A stretch of DNA of 64,000 nucleotides from Anaerostipes caccae L1-92 (GCF_014467075.1 NZ_AP023027.1:705001-769000), one strand, 5' to 3'; numbered from the stretch's first letter, positions 1-9,185 are shown. Notes: generated by a model not told the origin, from the sequence alone. Translations and numbers: made by a program.

Positions 1-1697
1 CACTCCGTCTGGGGGATCTGCCGGATGAGATCATTTCGGAGATCGCCCAGAACGACGGAATGAAGATTAAGAAGAGCCAGGAAGTGCTGATCACGCCGGA
101 GTCCAGGCCTGAGACGGCTGCAGGTGCAGACACGGAAGAATCTATACATTACAGGGAACTGTTTGAAAAACTCAATTCCATCTATGAAGAATTCCAAAGC
201 CAGGGATATGCCCTGGACCAATTTGAGAAACGGTGCTTCCATGCGGTCAGCGACATGCTGGACCGCCTCATCTATCAGCAGAGTAAGGAGTCGGAAACTA
301 TGCTCATGCGCTATGTGATCGGCAGTGTCCACGAGGCTTTCCGGTATGTGGAATACAGCTGCAATGTTCGATTCGGGGGCAATGTCCTCCACGCTGCGGC
401 AGCCTATTTCTTCTATCTGAACGGTCATCCTGCGGAATATGAGTCCGGGGGAAAAGTATCGGGGCAGTTTCTTTCGTTTGCGGAGGAACATTACAGACAG
501 GAAACGCAGCTCGTTAAGAGGATGATGGATCTGCTTTCCGCGAAGATGGATTTAAATGTAACGGAGGCGGACCTGCTCCCTCTCGTGCTCTATTTTAAGA
601 GCCTGAATGTGAAGTCACAGGACGGCAGGACTAAAGCCATCATTTTAGCCCACGGATATGCCACGGCAAGCAGTATTGCCAATGTGGCCAACCGGCTTTT
701 GGAAGAAACAATATTTGAGGCGGTGGATATGCCCATAGATAAAAAGATGGAAGATATTGTCCTATGGATCAAAGAATATATTGAGCTTCATGATCTGAGC
801 AGCGGCCTTCTGTTTCTGGTGGACACAGGCTCCCTGATGGACATTTATGAGGAACTCAGCGATATGCTCAGAGTGCCCGTAGCCATCGTAAACAACATTT
901 CCACGCAGATGGCGGTGAACGCCGGACAGATGGTGAAACAGAAGTACCGTCTGGAGGACATTCTCTTAAGGCTGAAGAAATACAATCAGACCGAATACCA
1001 GATGATCTATCCGAAGATAGACAAGCAGAAAGTGATCCTGACCTGCTGTCTTACCGGGACCGGGACCGCAGAGCAGATCCGGGGCCTGATCGACGACAGT
1101 ATTCCTTCGGACATTGATATTACGGTGGTCTCCTACGACTATGACCAGCTGAACAATCAGTCAACGGCCGATGCCCTGTTGGACGGCTACGACATCCTGG
1201 GAGTCATAGGGACTGTAAATCCAAAGCTTTCCGGCATCGAGTTCATACCTCTTGAGGAGGTTGTGTCAGGGGAGGCGGAGAGGAAGATGGAAAAGATCCT
1301 GTCCCCGGTTATCTCTCATGAGCGCATACAGGAGATCAATGACCATCTCGTGAGAAACTTTTCTGTCCGGCAGCTGATCGGTTCCCTGACGATCCTGGAT
1401 ACGGACAAGATCATGAACCACATCGAGGACTGTCTGAAACAATATGAGGTCACGGACGGGAAAGCACTTTCAAACAGTACAAAGATCAATCTTTTCATTC
1501 ATGTGGGATGTCTTGCGGAGCGCCTGATCAGGAGGAGCCCGATCGAAGACTATCCTGATATCGATGCATTTGAGGCAGAACGGACAGAAGAGATTGCAAA
1601 AATACGGAGTGCCTTTAGTGGGATAGAAAACACTTACAGTGTCAAAATCCCACTGTCTGAAATCGGATATATTTATGACATTATAAATGGAATATAA
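1..1697 (+). CDS. LevR-type sigma-54 activator, C-terminal part (5' end outside window)
   Basis: The frame is open from base 3, so the gene runs in from the left and its HTH and AAA+ parts are not visible. Counting from the Met at base 60, a PRD-like region (about 35-150) is followed by a mannose-type PTS EIIA domain with the phosphorylatable His in 'ILAHGYATASS' (H198), a GatB-like EIIB domain with 'TCCLTGTGTAEQ' (C329/C330), and a second PRD with 'FIHVGCLAERL' (H481). This PRD-EIIA-EIIB-PRD order is that of LevR/ManR regulators, which activate sigma-54 promoters of mannose-class PTS operons and are controlled by PTS phosphorylation. A matching sigma-54 promoter and a mannose-class PTS operon follow directly, so it is the likely activator of that operon. 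Confidence 0.9.
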   Translation, partial: LRLGDLPDEIISEIAQNDGMKIKKSQEVLITPESRPETAAGADTEESIHYRELFEKLNSIYEEFQSQGYALDQFEKRCFHAVSDMLDRLIYQQSKESETMLMRYVIGSVHEAFRYVEYSCNVRFGGNVLHAAAAYFFYLNGHPAEYESGGKVSGQFLSFAEEHYRQETQLVKRMMDLLSAKMDLNVTEADLLPLVLYFKSLNVKSQDGRTKAIILAHGYATASSIANVANRLLEETIFEAVDMPIDKKMEDIVLWIKEYIELHDLSSGLLFLVDTGSLMDIYEELSDMLRVPVAIVNNISTQMAVNAGQMVKQKYRLEDILLRLKKYNQTEYQMIYPKIDKQKVILTCCLTGTGTAEQIRGLIDDSIPSDIDITVVSYDYDQLNNQSTADALLDGYDILGVIGTVNPKLSGIEFIPLEEVVSGEAERKMEKILSPVISHERIQEINDHLVRNFSVRQLIGSLTILDTDKIMNHIEDCLKQYEVTDGKALSNSTKINLFIHVGCLAERLIRRSPIEDYPDIDAFEAERTEEIAKIRSAFSGIENTYSVKIPLSEIGYIYDIINGI

Positions 1698-1743
1698 GAT
1701 AATCAGCGGTTTGCGGAGCCAGAGACAAAAGCGTGACACTAAG

Positions 1744-1760
1744 TTGGCACGCTTTTTGTT
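1744..1760 (+). promoter_or_regulatory. Sigma-54 (-24/-12) promoter of the first PTS operon
   Basis: The sequence TTGGCAC-GCTTT-TTGTT fits the sigma-54 consensus TTGGCAC-N5-TTGCW with one mismatch (GT for GC at -12). It lies 64 bases before the aldolase start and directly after the LevR-type gene. 'AAGCGTG' just upstream can pair with 'CACGCTT' overlapping the -24 element, so a small hairpin covers the same bases and may end the regulator transcript. rpoN itself is in this window (22618-23892). Confidence 0.75.
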
Positions 1761-1824
1761 GTATAAATGGACAGAAAGCAAAAAACATCACATTTATATG
1801 ATCTGGGAAGGAGAACTACATACA

Positions 1825-2700
1825 ATGATTATTTCAATGGGAGAAATGCTTGGCAAGGCAAAGAAAGAAGGATACGGGGTGGCGGCCCCAAATGTATTCA
1901 ACAGAGAGACGATCGAGGCATCTTTTCTGGCCGCAGGAAAACTAAAAGCGCCGGTGATCCTTGATGTGGCTTCTGTCCACGGCATTTACGAGTGTGCAGA
2001 CCTGGCGAGGTTTTATGCAGCCAGATATCCGGAAGTACCCGTGGCGGTGAATCTGGACCACGGCGGCGCCTTTGAGGATATCATACAGGCGATCCACGCC
2101 GGATTCAGTTCTGTCATGATCGACCGTTCCACACTTCTGTATGAGGAAAACGTAAGAGAAGTAAAGGAAATCGTAAAAGTGGCTCATGCGGTCGGCGTTT
2201 CCGTAGAAGCAGAGCTTGGTCATGTGGGTCAGGGCGACGAATATGAGGAGACAAGAGATGCGGGACTGACCAAATTGGAAGAAGCACAGTCCTATGTGGA
2301 AGAAACCGGAATTGACTGCCTGGCTGTGGCCGTGGGAACGTCGCATGGAGTGTATAAAGGAACTCCTCATCTGGAATTTGAACTTCTCTCCACTTTATCA
2401 AAAGAAATCAAGATTCCTCTTGTACTCCACGGAGGTTCCGGCACAGGAGATGACAATCTTGCCAAAGCAGTGAAGACCGGAATACAGAAAGTCAATTTAA
2501 ACACAGATTTAAGCGAGGCAGGAAAGAATGCACTGAGGAAAGCCCTTGAGAGCAGCGCGCCAAGAAAAGATGTTAAGGCCGCAGGAGAGTTTGCACCGAA
2601 GAAAATGAACATGCAGCAGACCATCGCAGCGGGAACCGAGGGATTTCAGGAAGTGCTGGAACACTACATGAGGCTGTTTGATTCACAGAACCGGTGGTAA
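1825..2700 (+). CDS. Class II ketose-bisphosphate aldolase (GatY/KbaY/Fba family)
   Basis: This 291-residue TIM-barrel aldolase splits a ketose bisphosphate such as tagatose- or fructose-1,6-bisphosphate into dihydroxyacetone phosphate and a glyceraldehyde phosphate, using a metal ion. Family motifs are 'AVNLDHGG' (D78 catalytic, H79 metal ligand), 'VEAELGHVG' (about 127-135), 'GTSHGVYKG' (H174), 'LHGGSGTG' (H202) and 'KVNLNTDL'. The ATG at 1825 is chosen because GGGAAGGAG sits just upstream and family homology starts there; the frame extends upstream to 1687, but that part crosses the promoter. It is the first gene of the LevR/sigma-54 operon. The exact substrate cannot be read from sequence. 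Confidence 0.9.
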   Translation: MIISMGEMLGKAKKEGYGVAAPNVFNRETIEASFLAAGKLKAPVILDVASVHGIYECADLARFYAARYPEVPVAVNLDHGGAFEDIIQAIHAGFSSVMIDRSTLLYEENVREVKEIVKVAHAVGVSVEAELGHVGQGDEYEETRDAGLTKLEEAQSYVEETGIDCLAVAVGTSHGVYKGTPHLEFELLSTLSKEIKIPLVLHGGSGTGDDNLAKAVKTGIQKVNLNTDLSEAGKNALRKALESSAPRKDVKAAGEFAPKKMNMQQTIAAGTEGFQEVLEHYMRLFDSQNRW

Positions 2701-2704
2701 ACCT

Positions 2705-3550
2705 ATGGATCTGATCGACAGGAAACAGCCCGCTCCCATGAATCATATCTTCCGCTTTTATGAGTTTAAGGACTATCTGAGGGCGGCAGCAGAAAGCGGC
2801 TATGAGAGCATTGACCTTTGGACATGCGGAGCCCACTATTTTGTGGATGCCCATACTCATGAGGAAACAAAAAGCCTCAAAAGGATGCTTGGAGACTATG
2901 GGCTGAAAGCGGTGAGCATGACGCCGGAGCAGTCCTGTCCGAAGCCATTTCACATGGCCGCAAAAAGACCGGAGATCAGAAAAAAGGCGAAACGCTATTT
3001 TCAGCATATGATCCGGGCGGCGTCAGAACTTGACTGTGACAGAGTGCTGATCACATCCGGCTGGCAGTTCTTTTCCGAAGACAGGGAAGAAGCCTGGAAA
3101 AGGAGTGAGGAAATGGTCGGGGAACTCTGCAGATTTTCAGAGGATTACGGCGTATATCTGACTATGGAGACCTTATCGAAGAAGAGCACCAGGCTGTGCA
3201 ACCGGCTTGAAGATGTAAAACGGATGATGGAAGCGGTCAACTCCGGACAGTTTGCCGTGACCGCAGACATCCATACGATCCACAATGCCGGAGAATCCCT
3301 CCAGGACTGGTTTGATGCATTTGGAAAACGGCTGAATTTGGTACACTTTATGGATTACAGAGACGGCGCCTTTTCCCATCTCAAATGGGGAGACGGAACT
3401 TGTGACCTGGAAGGGACACTGAAATTACTGGATCAAAACGATTACAGAGGGCCGCTGGTGCTGGAGTATACAGACAGCAGATATTTTGAAGACCCGGCGG
3501 CAGTCTATGAGGATACGATGAAAAGATTGAAACCATATATCAGGAGATAG
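2705..3550 (+). CDS. Sugar phosphate isomerase/epimerase-like TIM-barrel protein
   Basis: The 281-residue protein has the AP-endonuclease-2/xylose-isomerase-like fold pattern: an N-terminal 'SGYESIDLW' strand, 'TMETLSKKST' with a probable metal-ligand Glu, 'VTADIHTIHNAG' and 'LVHFMDYRDG', and a C-terminal 'GPLVLEYTD'. Family members isomerise or epimerise sugars or sugar phosphates with a divalent metal. The start is only 4 bases after the aldolase stop, so translation is probably coupled; GGTGG in the aldolase 3' end may be the ribosome site. Its place between an aldolase and a polyol-type dehydrogenase fits a step that makes the aldolase substrate, but the reaction is not identifiable. Confidence 0.75.
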   Translation: MDLIDRKQPAPMNHIFRFYEFKDYLRAAAESGYESIDLWTCGAHYFVDAHTHEETKSLKRMLGDYGLKAVSMTPEQSCPKPFHMAAKRPEIRKKAKRYFQHMIRAASELDCDRVLITSGWQFFSEDREEAWKRSEEMVGELCRFSEDYGVYLTMETLSKKSTRLCNRLEDVKRMMEAVNSGQFAVTADIHTIHNAGESLQDWFDAFGKRLNLVHFMDYRDGAFSHLKWGDGTCDLEGTLKLLDQNDYRGPLVLEYTDSRYFEDPAAVYEDTMKRLKPYIRR

Positions 3551-3567
3551 AGAAAGAGGTAAGCGAA

Positions 3568-4620
3568 ATGGCAAAAACAGAGACGACAAGATTTGCAGTG
3601 ATCGAACAGGAACGGGTGGTGAAAGTACATGAGCGGAAGATTCCGGAACTGAAAGCCGATGAGGTGCTGATCAAAAACGGAGCCTGCAACATTTGTACGA
3701 CAGATTACGGACAGTGGACCGGGGCCAGAAAGAATCTGAAGTTTCCTATGGCATTCGGGCATGAATTCAGCGGGACGATCGTTGATATGGGATCGGAGGT
3801 AAAAGGATTTGAAATAGGAGAGCCGGTTGGCATCGGCTATGACAACTGCGGGAAATGTGAGTTCTGCAAAAAGGGCCTCACAAGTGAGTGTGTGACTCTG
3901 GGAGAAGGAAGGAATAAACTTTCACCGGACGGTTACCACGGAGGCTTCGGCTGCTCTGAGTATGTGGTCAAGCCGTACCGCTCTCTGTTTAAGATGGACC
4001 CGTCCATCGATCCTTCCGAGGCGGCATTTGTGGAACCGGTTGGCACGGTCTGCCAGGGACTGCGCAAATTAAGAGTGTCCGCGGGAGAAAAAGTGGTCGT
4101 CATCGGAGCCGGAACCATGGGGATTCTGAATGCACTGGCGTTAAAGGCAGAAGGATGCGATGTGCTCATCACGGAAATGATGGAGAAAAAACTTAAAGTA
4201 GCAAGAAATCTGGGACTTCACGCAGTGGATGTATCTAAGGAAGATCCGGTGGAAAAAGTAAAAGAATGGACGGACGGACGCGGCGCCGATGCGGTCATCC
4301 TGGCGGTAGGTGTCACGGCGGCCAATGATCAGGCCCTTGAGATGGTGAAACATCTTCACGGAAGAATTCTATTATTTGCCGCAGGATATCCGGCTCCGGA
4401 ACTGCATGTGGATTCCAACCTGATTCATTACAGAAAAATGGAGCTGATCGGAACATTTTCAGCGGATCTCTGTGACTTTAAAAAAGCCGCGGAGCTGATC
4501 AGCGAAAAGAAAATTGACCTGTCTAAACTTGTGGAGGCAAAATATCCGCTGGATCAGGTGCAGGAAGCCTTCGAGGCCGCTGTTGTCCCCGGAGCTTACA
4601 GGGTCAGCGTAGTATTTTAA
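3568..4620 (+). CDS. Zinc-dependent medium-chain alcohol/polyol dehydrogenase
   Basis: This is a 350-residue MDR-family oxidoreductase. C40 and H65-E66 ('GHEFSG') are the probable catalytic-zinc positions, and C94, C97, C100 and C108 ('CGKCEFC...C') form the structural zinc lobe. The Rossmann motif 'VIGAGTMG' starts near residue 173. Relatives oxidise sorbitol, galactitol-1-phosphate, threonine or similar secondary alcohols with NAD(P). In this operon it probably oxidises a hexitol phosphate or related sugar delivered by the PTS. The start has an AGAGG site 11 bases upstream. Confidence 0.85.
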   Translation: MAKTETTRFAVIEQERVVKVHERKIPELKADEVLIKNGACNICTTDYGQWTGARKNLKFPMAFGHEFSGTIVDMGSEVKGFEIGEPVGIGYDNCGKCEFCKKGLTSECVTLGEGRNKLSPDGYHGGFGCSEYVVKPYRSLFKMDPSIDPSEAAFVEPVGTVCQGLRKLRVSAGEKVVVIGAGTMGILNALALKAEGCDVLITEMMEKKLKVARNLGLHAVDVSKEDPVEKVKEWTDGRGADAVILAVGVTAANDQALEMVKHLHGRILLFAAGYPAPELHVDSNLIHYRKMELIGTFSADLCDFKKAAELISEKKIDLSKLVEAKYPLDQVQEAFEAAVVPGAYRVSVVF

Positions 4621-4644
4621 GAAAAGAATGAGGAGGGATTACCT

Positions 4645-5124
4645 ATGATTAAGAAATTAAGAGTCGATTATCGTCTGGTACACGGACAGGTGGCGATCTC
4701 CTGGTCCAGGGCGCTGGGAGTGGATTGCATCCTGGTGGCAAATGATGAGGTGGCAAAAGATGAGATGCGCCAGTCTATGCTGCGTATTTCCAAACCCCAG
4801 GGAATTAAGCTGGTCATCAAATCTATGGAGGATTCCATTAAGGCCATCAAGTCAGGCGTCACTGACAAGTATAAATTGTTTATTGTGGTCAACAACGTAA
4901 AGGACGTGGAAAGGCTGACAGATGCCGTTCCGGAGATCAACGATGTAAACCTGGGAGTACTTCCGGCAGTGGAGGGAAGCAGGGCACTGAGTAAGGCAAT
5001 CAACGTGACCGCAGACGACACAGAAACTCTGAAACACCTGCTTTCTAAGGGTATCCGCATGGAAATACAGCAGGTACCCACAGAAACCGCTGTAAAAGTT
5101 ACGGAAAAACTGTTGGAGAGTTAG
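4645..5124 (+). CDS. PTS mannose/fructose/sorbose family IIB component
   Basis: The 159-residue cytoplasmic IIB protein receives phosphate from IIA on the conserved His in 'YRLVHGQV' (H13) and passes it to the incoming sugar. The length and the start 'MIKKLRVDYRLVHGQ' are typical of SorB/LevE/AgaV. GGAGG lies 10 bases before the ATG. It is followed 15 bases later by IIC. No IIA gene is present in this operon, so phosphate must come from an IIA encoded elsewhere, possibly the one at 14600. Confidence 0.95.
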   Translation: MIKKLRVDYRLVHGQVAISWSRALGVDCILVANDEVAKDEMRQSMLRISKPQGIKLVIKSMEDSIKAIKSGVTDKYKLFIVVNNVKDVERLTDAVPEINDVNLGVLPAVEGSRALSKAINVTADDTETLKHLLSKGIRMEIQQVPTETAVKVTEKLLES

Positions 5125-5139
5125 AAGGGAGAGAGGGAT

Positions 5140-5910
5140 ATGTTAACAAAAGCGCTGCTTGTGGGGCTGATTTTAGGCCTCTGCAAAATGGAATATTTTT
5201 TTGGGTACTGCATGATTTGCCGACCGATTGTCATTTCCACGCTGACTGGACTGGTTCTTGGAGATCCGGTGCAGGGTGTGATTCTTGGAAGCGTATTGGA
5301 ACTAATGTTTATCGGGTCTTTTCCTATCGGAGCGGCAGTGAGTCCCGACTATGGCTCTGCGGGAGCTATCTGTACGGCATTTGCCATTATAACAACCGGA
5401 GGAAAGGCCGTGGCTACTACTCTTGCAGTGCCGATCGCCCTGCTCGGAGGCTTTATCTTTATCGGGTGTAAACTGATGAACGCGGCATTCGGACAGGTCA
5501 TGATGAAGAAGATCGAGAAGGACAATACAAGGGCTGCAGGAAGAATTTATCTCTTTGGTGCATTTTTCACTAGTTTTGTTGTTTACTTTTTGTATGGCTT
5601 CCTGTCCATCTATGCGGGAAGCACTGCGGTGCAGGCAGCCGTCAATGCCATCCCTAAGGTGGTCATCAACGGGCTTGCCTCTGCGGCCAACCTGCTCCCG
5701 GCCATTGGTTTTGCCCTGCTTCTTAAAATGATCATCAGCAAGAAAATGGCACCGTACTTCTTTGTGGGATTTATGCTGGCGGCTTATCTAAAACTGCCGA
5801 CCATTGCGGTGACATTGTTTGCAGTCATGATGGTACTGATCATCTTATCCAACCAGAAAAATACGCCGGAGACGGCAGAGGCCTATGGAGGTGACGAAAA
5901 TGAGTTCTAA
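5140..5910 (+). CDS. PTS mannose/fructose/sorbose family IIC permease
   Basis: This 256-residue, highly hydrophobic protein with about seven membrane segments forms the sugar channel with IID. The 'VLGSVLELMFIGSFPIGAAVSPDYGSAG' region matches the IIC signature (LELMFIG and PD motifs). The C-terminus overlaps the IID start by 11 bases, so the two are translationally coupled. Sugar specificity cannot be assigned from sequence alone. Confidence 0.93.
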   Translation: MLTKALLVGLILGLCKMEYFFGYCMICRPIVISTLTGLVLGDPVQGVILGSVLELMFIGSFPIGAAVSPDYGSAGAICTAFAIITTGGKAVATTLAVPIALLGGFIFIGCKLMNAAFGQVMMKKIEKDNTRAAGRIYLFGAFFTSFVVYFLYGFLSIYAGSTAVQAAVNAIPKVVINGLASAANLLPAIGFALLLKMIISKKMAPYFFVGFMLAAYLKLPTIAVTLFAVMMVLIILSNQKNTPETAEAYGGDENEF

Positions 5911-6709
5911 GTTAAACAAGAAAGATTTAAAACAGATTTTTATCCGGTATCTTGCGCTGAATGCCATGAACGATTATCCGGGACAGATGCACAATGGCTA
6001 CACTTTCAGCCTGATGCCGGCCATTGATAAGATTTATGACAAGAAAGAAGACAGGATAGAGGCAAAGAAACGCCATATGGAATACTTCAATATTACTCCG
6101 AATATTGCGGGATTTGCCCTGGGGATTTCTGCGGCAATGGAGGAGGAAAATGAAAAAAATCCAGACTTCGACGCCACGAGTATCAATGCGGTAAAAACAG
6201 GTCTCATGGGCCCGCTGTCAGCCATCGGAGATACTTTATTTCCTTCTACGCTGAGAATCCTTGCCACATCCTTAGTCATCGGCATGGCTGCCGCGGGAAA
6301 TGTGTTTGCTCCGGTCTTATTCCTGCTGATGTACAACATTCCGAATGTGCTGGCCCGCTGGTACAGCTTAAAATACGGGTACAGTATGGGAACAGAATTC
6401 CTGCTGAAATCCGAGAAGTCCGGAATCATGGACAAAGTTTCCTATGCCTGCTCTGTGGTCGGACTCATGGCCATCGGCGCTATGATCGTGGCTACGGTCA
6501 ACGTGTCTACGCCAATCACTATCGGGGATGTGAAAAACGGCGGAATGGTACTCCAAACAACATTGGACAGCATCATGCCGAAAATTCTCTCCCTTGGCCT
6601 GGTTGGTACAATCTACTGGCTGCTCGGCAAAGGAGTCAAAGTCGTGCCTCTCCTGATCGGCACCATGGTTGTGGGAGTCGTCTTATTTGCACTGGGCATC
6701 ATCGCATAG
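5900..6709 (+). CDS. PTS mannose/fructose/sorbose family IID component
   Basis: The 269-residue IID membrane partner has the family N-terminus 'NKKDLKQIFIRYLALNAM', a conserved 'LMGPLSAIGDTLF' segment and three to four C-terminal membrane helices. GGAGGTGACGAAA directly before the ATG at 5900 (inside the IIC gene) supports this start over an upstream ATG at 5885. It ends 12 bases before the dehydrogenase start. Confidence 0.93.
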   Translation: MSSKLNKKDLKQIFIRYLALNAMNDYPGQMHNGYTFSLMPAIDKIYDKKEDRIEAKKRHMEYFNITPNIAGFALGISAAMEEENEKNPDFDATSINAVKTGLMGPLSAIGDTLFPSTLRILATSLVIGMAAAGNVFAPVLFLLMYNIPNVLARWYSLKYGYSMGTEFLLKSEKSGIMDKVSYACSVVGLMAIGAMIVATVNVSTPITIGDVKNGGMVLQTTLDSIMPKILSLGLVGTIYWLLGKGVKVVPLLIGTMVVGVVLFALGIIA

Positions 6710-6721
6710 GAGGTCTTGACA

Positions 6722-7912
6722 TTGAAAAAACAGAAAAAAGAACTGCTGGTCATCGGAGCAGGAAATATCGGACGGGGCGTCATCGGAGGGCTGTTTTATG
6801 AATCCGGTTATCATCTGTACTTATATGACATCATGGCAGAGCGGATGGAACAGCTGAAAAAACAGGGTACCTATCTGATCGAGAGAGTCGGCGCCGAAGA
6901 AAAACGGCGTGTGCTTGTAAAAGGATTTGACGTCCTGGACTGTTCAGACGAAAAAGATCTGGTCCTGCACATGGAACAGGTGGATCTGATTGCCTGCTGT
7001 GTCTATGAGGGGGCATTTGAGAGCATCGCGCAGAATCTGGCTCAGGCCATAAAGGTCAGAAGCAGGGAAAATGCAGGGAACTTTAACATCCTGCTCTGCG
7101 TCAACGCCCTTGGGGCTCCGGATTTCTTTGAAAAACGTCTTGGGGAATTGTTGAAAGGTGATGAGGAAGCGCTGGCTTATCTGAAAGAAAAGACAGGAAT
7201 CTGTCAGGTTATGGTCGGCATGGCAGCTATGCCGTCTTCCAAAGAGCTGATGGAAGAAGACCCGTTTGCCGTCACAACCAAACTGGACGGACACATCGGT
7301 ATTGACGCGGAAGCGTTTAAGGGAGAATTTCCAGAGGCAGAACAGGTAGGGAAATCGGTGAAAGCCAAAGCCCAGATTTACCGGAAAGTATATACAGGGA
7401 ATATGAAGCACTGTATGACGGCATTTCTCGGGAAAGCAAAGGGATGTACTTACATTGCAGATACATATGACGATCCGTGGATCGATGACTTTATTTCCGG
7501 CGCCTTTTATGAAGCGGAAGAAGCGGTTTCCAGAGAGTATGGATTTACAGAAGAAGAGCGGAAAGAATGGGTGGATTTTATTATGAATGCGCCGAAAAAC
7601 CGCAATTTAAAAGACGAGATCCGCAGAGTTGCCGCAGGGCCCAAAGGGAAACTCTCAAGAGGGAACCGTTTTACAGGACCAGCGCTTCTGTGTATGAAAC
7701 ATCATATCCTTCCGTATTATCTGGCGAAAGGAATCGCCTATGGATTCCTCTACCGGGATGAGGAAGAACCAGAGAGCATCGAGATCACGGATTACGTAAA
7801 GGAACATGGAATCCGGGAGGCCATAATGAAATACTGTGGACTGCTGCCGGATGAATGGGAGCTTTTAGATCTGATTGGAGCACAGTATCAAGAAGCATTG
7901 AAACAGAGATAG
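6722..7912 (+). CDS. Mannitol-1-phosphate 5-dehydrogenase-like polyol dehydrogenase
   Basis: The 396-residue protein belongs to the long-chain mannitol dehydrogenase family. The N-terminal Rossmann motif is 'VIGAGNIGRGVIGG', and the C-terminal helical domain contains 'HIGIDAEAF', 'GCTYIADTYDDPWI' and 'KNRNLKDEIRRVAAGPKGKL'. The family interconverts a polyol (phosphate) and a ketose (phosphate) with NAD(P). The start is a TTG: AGGAGG ends 8 bases before the TTG at 6722, whereas the in-frame TTG at 6716 is too close. With the zinc dehydrogenase in the same operon, two redox steps on one PTS-delivered sugar are suggested; the true substrate is unknown. Confidence 0.8.
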   Translation: MKKQKKELLVIGAGNIGRGVIGGLFYESGYHLYLYDIMAERMEQLKKQGTYLIERVGAEEKRRVLVKGFDVLDCSDEKDLVLHMEQVDLIACCVYEGAFESIAQNLAQAIKVRSRENAGNFNILLCVNALGAPDFFEKRLGELLKGDEEALAYLKEKTGICQVMVGMAAMPSSKELMEEDPFAVTTKLDGHIGIDAEAFKGEFPEAEQVGKSVKAKAQIYRKVYTGNMKHCMTAFLGKAKGCTYIADTYDDPWIDDFISGAFYEAEEAVSREYGFTEEERKEWVDFIMNAPKNRNLKDEIRRVAAGPKGKLSRGNRFTGPALLCMKHHILPYYLAKGIAYGFLYRDEEEPESIEITDYVKEHGIREAIMKYCGLLPDEWELLDLIGAQYQEALKQR

Positions 7913-7927
7913 GATCAGGAGGAAATC

Positions 7928-8890
7928 ATGAGATATAAACATTTTAAAAATGCAGGAGCAGATATATCAGCGCTGACCGTGGGAACATGGGGAATTGCGG
8001 GAGCCAATTCAGCGGGAGTCAGCTGGGGAGACGTGGATACAAAGGAATCCATCGCAGCCGTGCGCCGGATGGTGGAAAATGGGGTCAATATGGTGGATAC
8101 CGCACCGATTTACGGGGAAGGACACTCAGAGGAGGTCGTTGGACAGGCGTTAAAAGGGATCAGGGATAAGGTATATTTGACGACCAAGTTTGGGTCTTAT
8201 ATTAATCATTTTACCGGTACGTCTGTGAGAGACTGCAAATATAATACCGTGGAGAGGGAGATTGACGAATCCTTAAAACGCCTTCAAACGGATTATATTG
8301 ACTTTTATGTTATGCACTGGCCGGATGTAAATACGCCGATCGAAGAGACGATGGCAGCGGTCAATATGCTGAAAGAAAAAGGCAAGATCCGGTTTATCGG
8401 GATGTCCAACTCTCCGAAAGAGCTGATCATGGAAGCGCAGAAATATGCAAAGATCGATGTGATTCAGCCGCCGTTTTCTATGGTAAATCAGACGGAGAGA
8501 GAGCTGATGGAATGGGCGGAGACTCAGGGCATCGGCACCATGACGTATGGTTCCCTCGGCGCAGGAATTTTAACCGGGGCTATCAGGGAGTGTCCGGAGT
8601 ATGATCCGAAAGATATGCGGCTCGTATTCTACCCATTTTTTAAAGAGCCGACATTTTCAAAGATCATGGAATTGTTAAAGACTCTGGATGCCATCGCAGA
8701 GGAACACGAAAAGCCGGTGGCACAGGTTTCGATTAACTGGAGTACACAGAAAAGCTTTGTGAGTACGGCGCTCACAGGTGTGAATACCCCGGCACAAGCC
8801 GATGAAAACTGCAGTGCTTTTGACTGGGAGCTTACAGAGGAAGAGATAGCAAGGATCGACAGCGAGATTAAGAGGCTTGAGATCGGATGA
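7928..8890 (+). CDS. Aldo/keto reductase
   Basis: The 320-residue (beta/alpha)8 reductase has the full catalytic tetrad: D57, Y62 ('DTAPIYGEG'), K87 ('LTTKFG') and H130 ('YVMHWPD'). 'RFIGMSN' and the C-terminal NADPH-binding part are also present. Relatives reduce sugar aldehydes or ketones or act as dehydrogenases on sugars. AGGAGG precedes the ATG, and the stop overlaps the HPr start (ATGA). It is the last catabolic enzyme of the operon. Confidence 0.9.
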   Translation: MRYKHFKNAGADISALTVGTWGIAGANSAGVSWGDVDTKESIAAVRRMVENGVNMVDTAPIYGEGHSEEVVGQALKGIRDKVYLTTKFGSYINHFTGTSVRDCKYNTVEREIDESLKRLQTDYIDFYVMHWPDVNTPIEETMAAVNMLKEKGKIRFIGMSNSPKELIMEAQKYAKIDVIQPPFSMVNQTERELMEWAETQGIGTMTYGSLGAGILTGAIRECPEYDPKDMRLVFYPFFKEPTFSKIMELLKTLDAIAEEHEKPVAQVSINWSTQKSFVSTALTGVNTPAQADENCSAFDWELTEEEIARIDSEIKRLEIG

Positions 8891-9147
8891 GTATGAGAAG
8901 AAAGATAAAGATCCAAAACAGCAGCGGTATTCATATTCGCACGGCGGCCGAGCTTGCAAATTTATGTGAAAATATGCCGTGTGACGTAAAGATCATGTGG
9001 AAGGACCGCACCTATGACGGAAAAAGCATCATAGAACTTCTCGATGCCAGGATACGTAAAGGGGACGAGATCATCCTTGAAGTTACAGGCAAAGAAGAAG
9101 ATAAGACAATAAGAAAAATTGAAGACTGTATTCTTCGCTGGAGATAA
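8887..9147 (+). CDS. HPr-like PTS phosphocarrier protein
   Basis: The 86-residue protein has the HPr active-site pattern 'GIHIRTAAEL' (phospho-His H16, followed by R18) and a Ser in 'DGKSIIELLD' (S47) at the place of the regulatory Ser-46. It carries phosphate from enzyme I to IIA. An HPr encoded within a sugar PTS operon, translated by ATGA overlap with the reductase, suggests a dedicated carrier. The second Met at residue 3 is an alternative start. A terminator follows directly. Confidence 0.9.
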   Translation: MSMRRKIKIQNSSGIHIRTAAELANLCENMPCDVKIMWKDRTYDGKSIIELLDARIRKGDEIILEVTGKEEDKTIRKIEDCILRWR

Positions 9148-9149
9148 GG

Positions 9150-9185
9150 AAGGACAGATGCCGAACAAAACGGGCATCTGTCCTT
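9150..9185 (+). terminator. Terminator of the first PTS operon
   Basis: A perfect 13-bp stem (AAGGACAGATGCC / GGCATCTGTCCTT) with a 10-base loop starts right after the HPr stop. The T-rich tail is short (ATTTACTT), so termination may be partial. Confidence 0.8.

Noticed and set aside
1687..1824. An N-terminal extension of the aldolase that begins inside the LevR-type gene.
   Set aside because: It would span the sigma-54 promoter and a hairpin, and the family start and ribosome site are at 1825.
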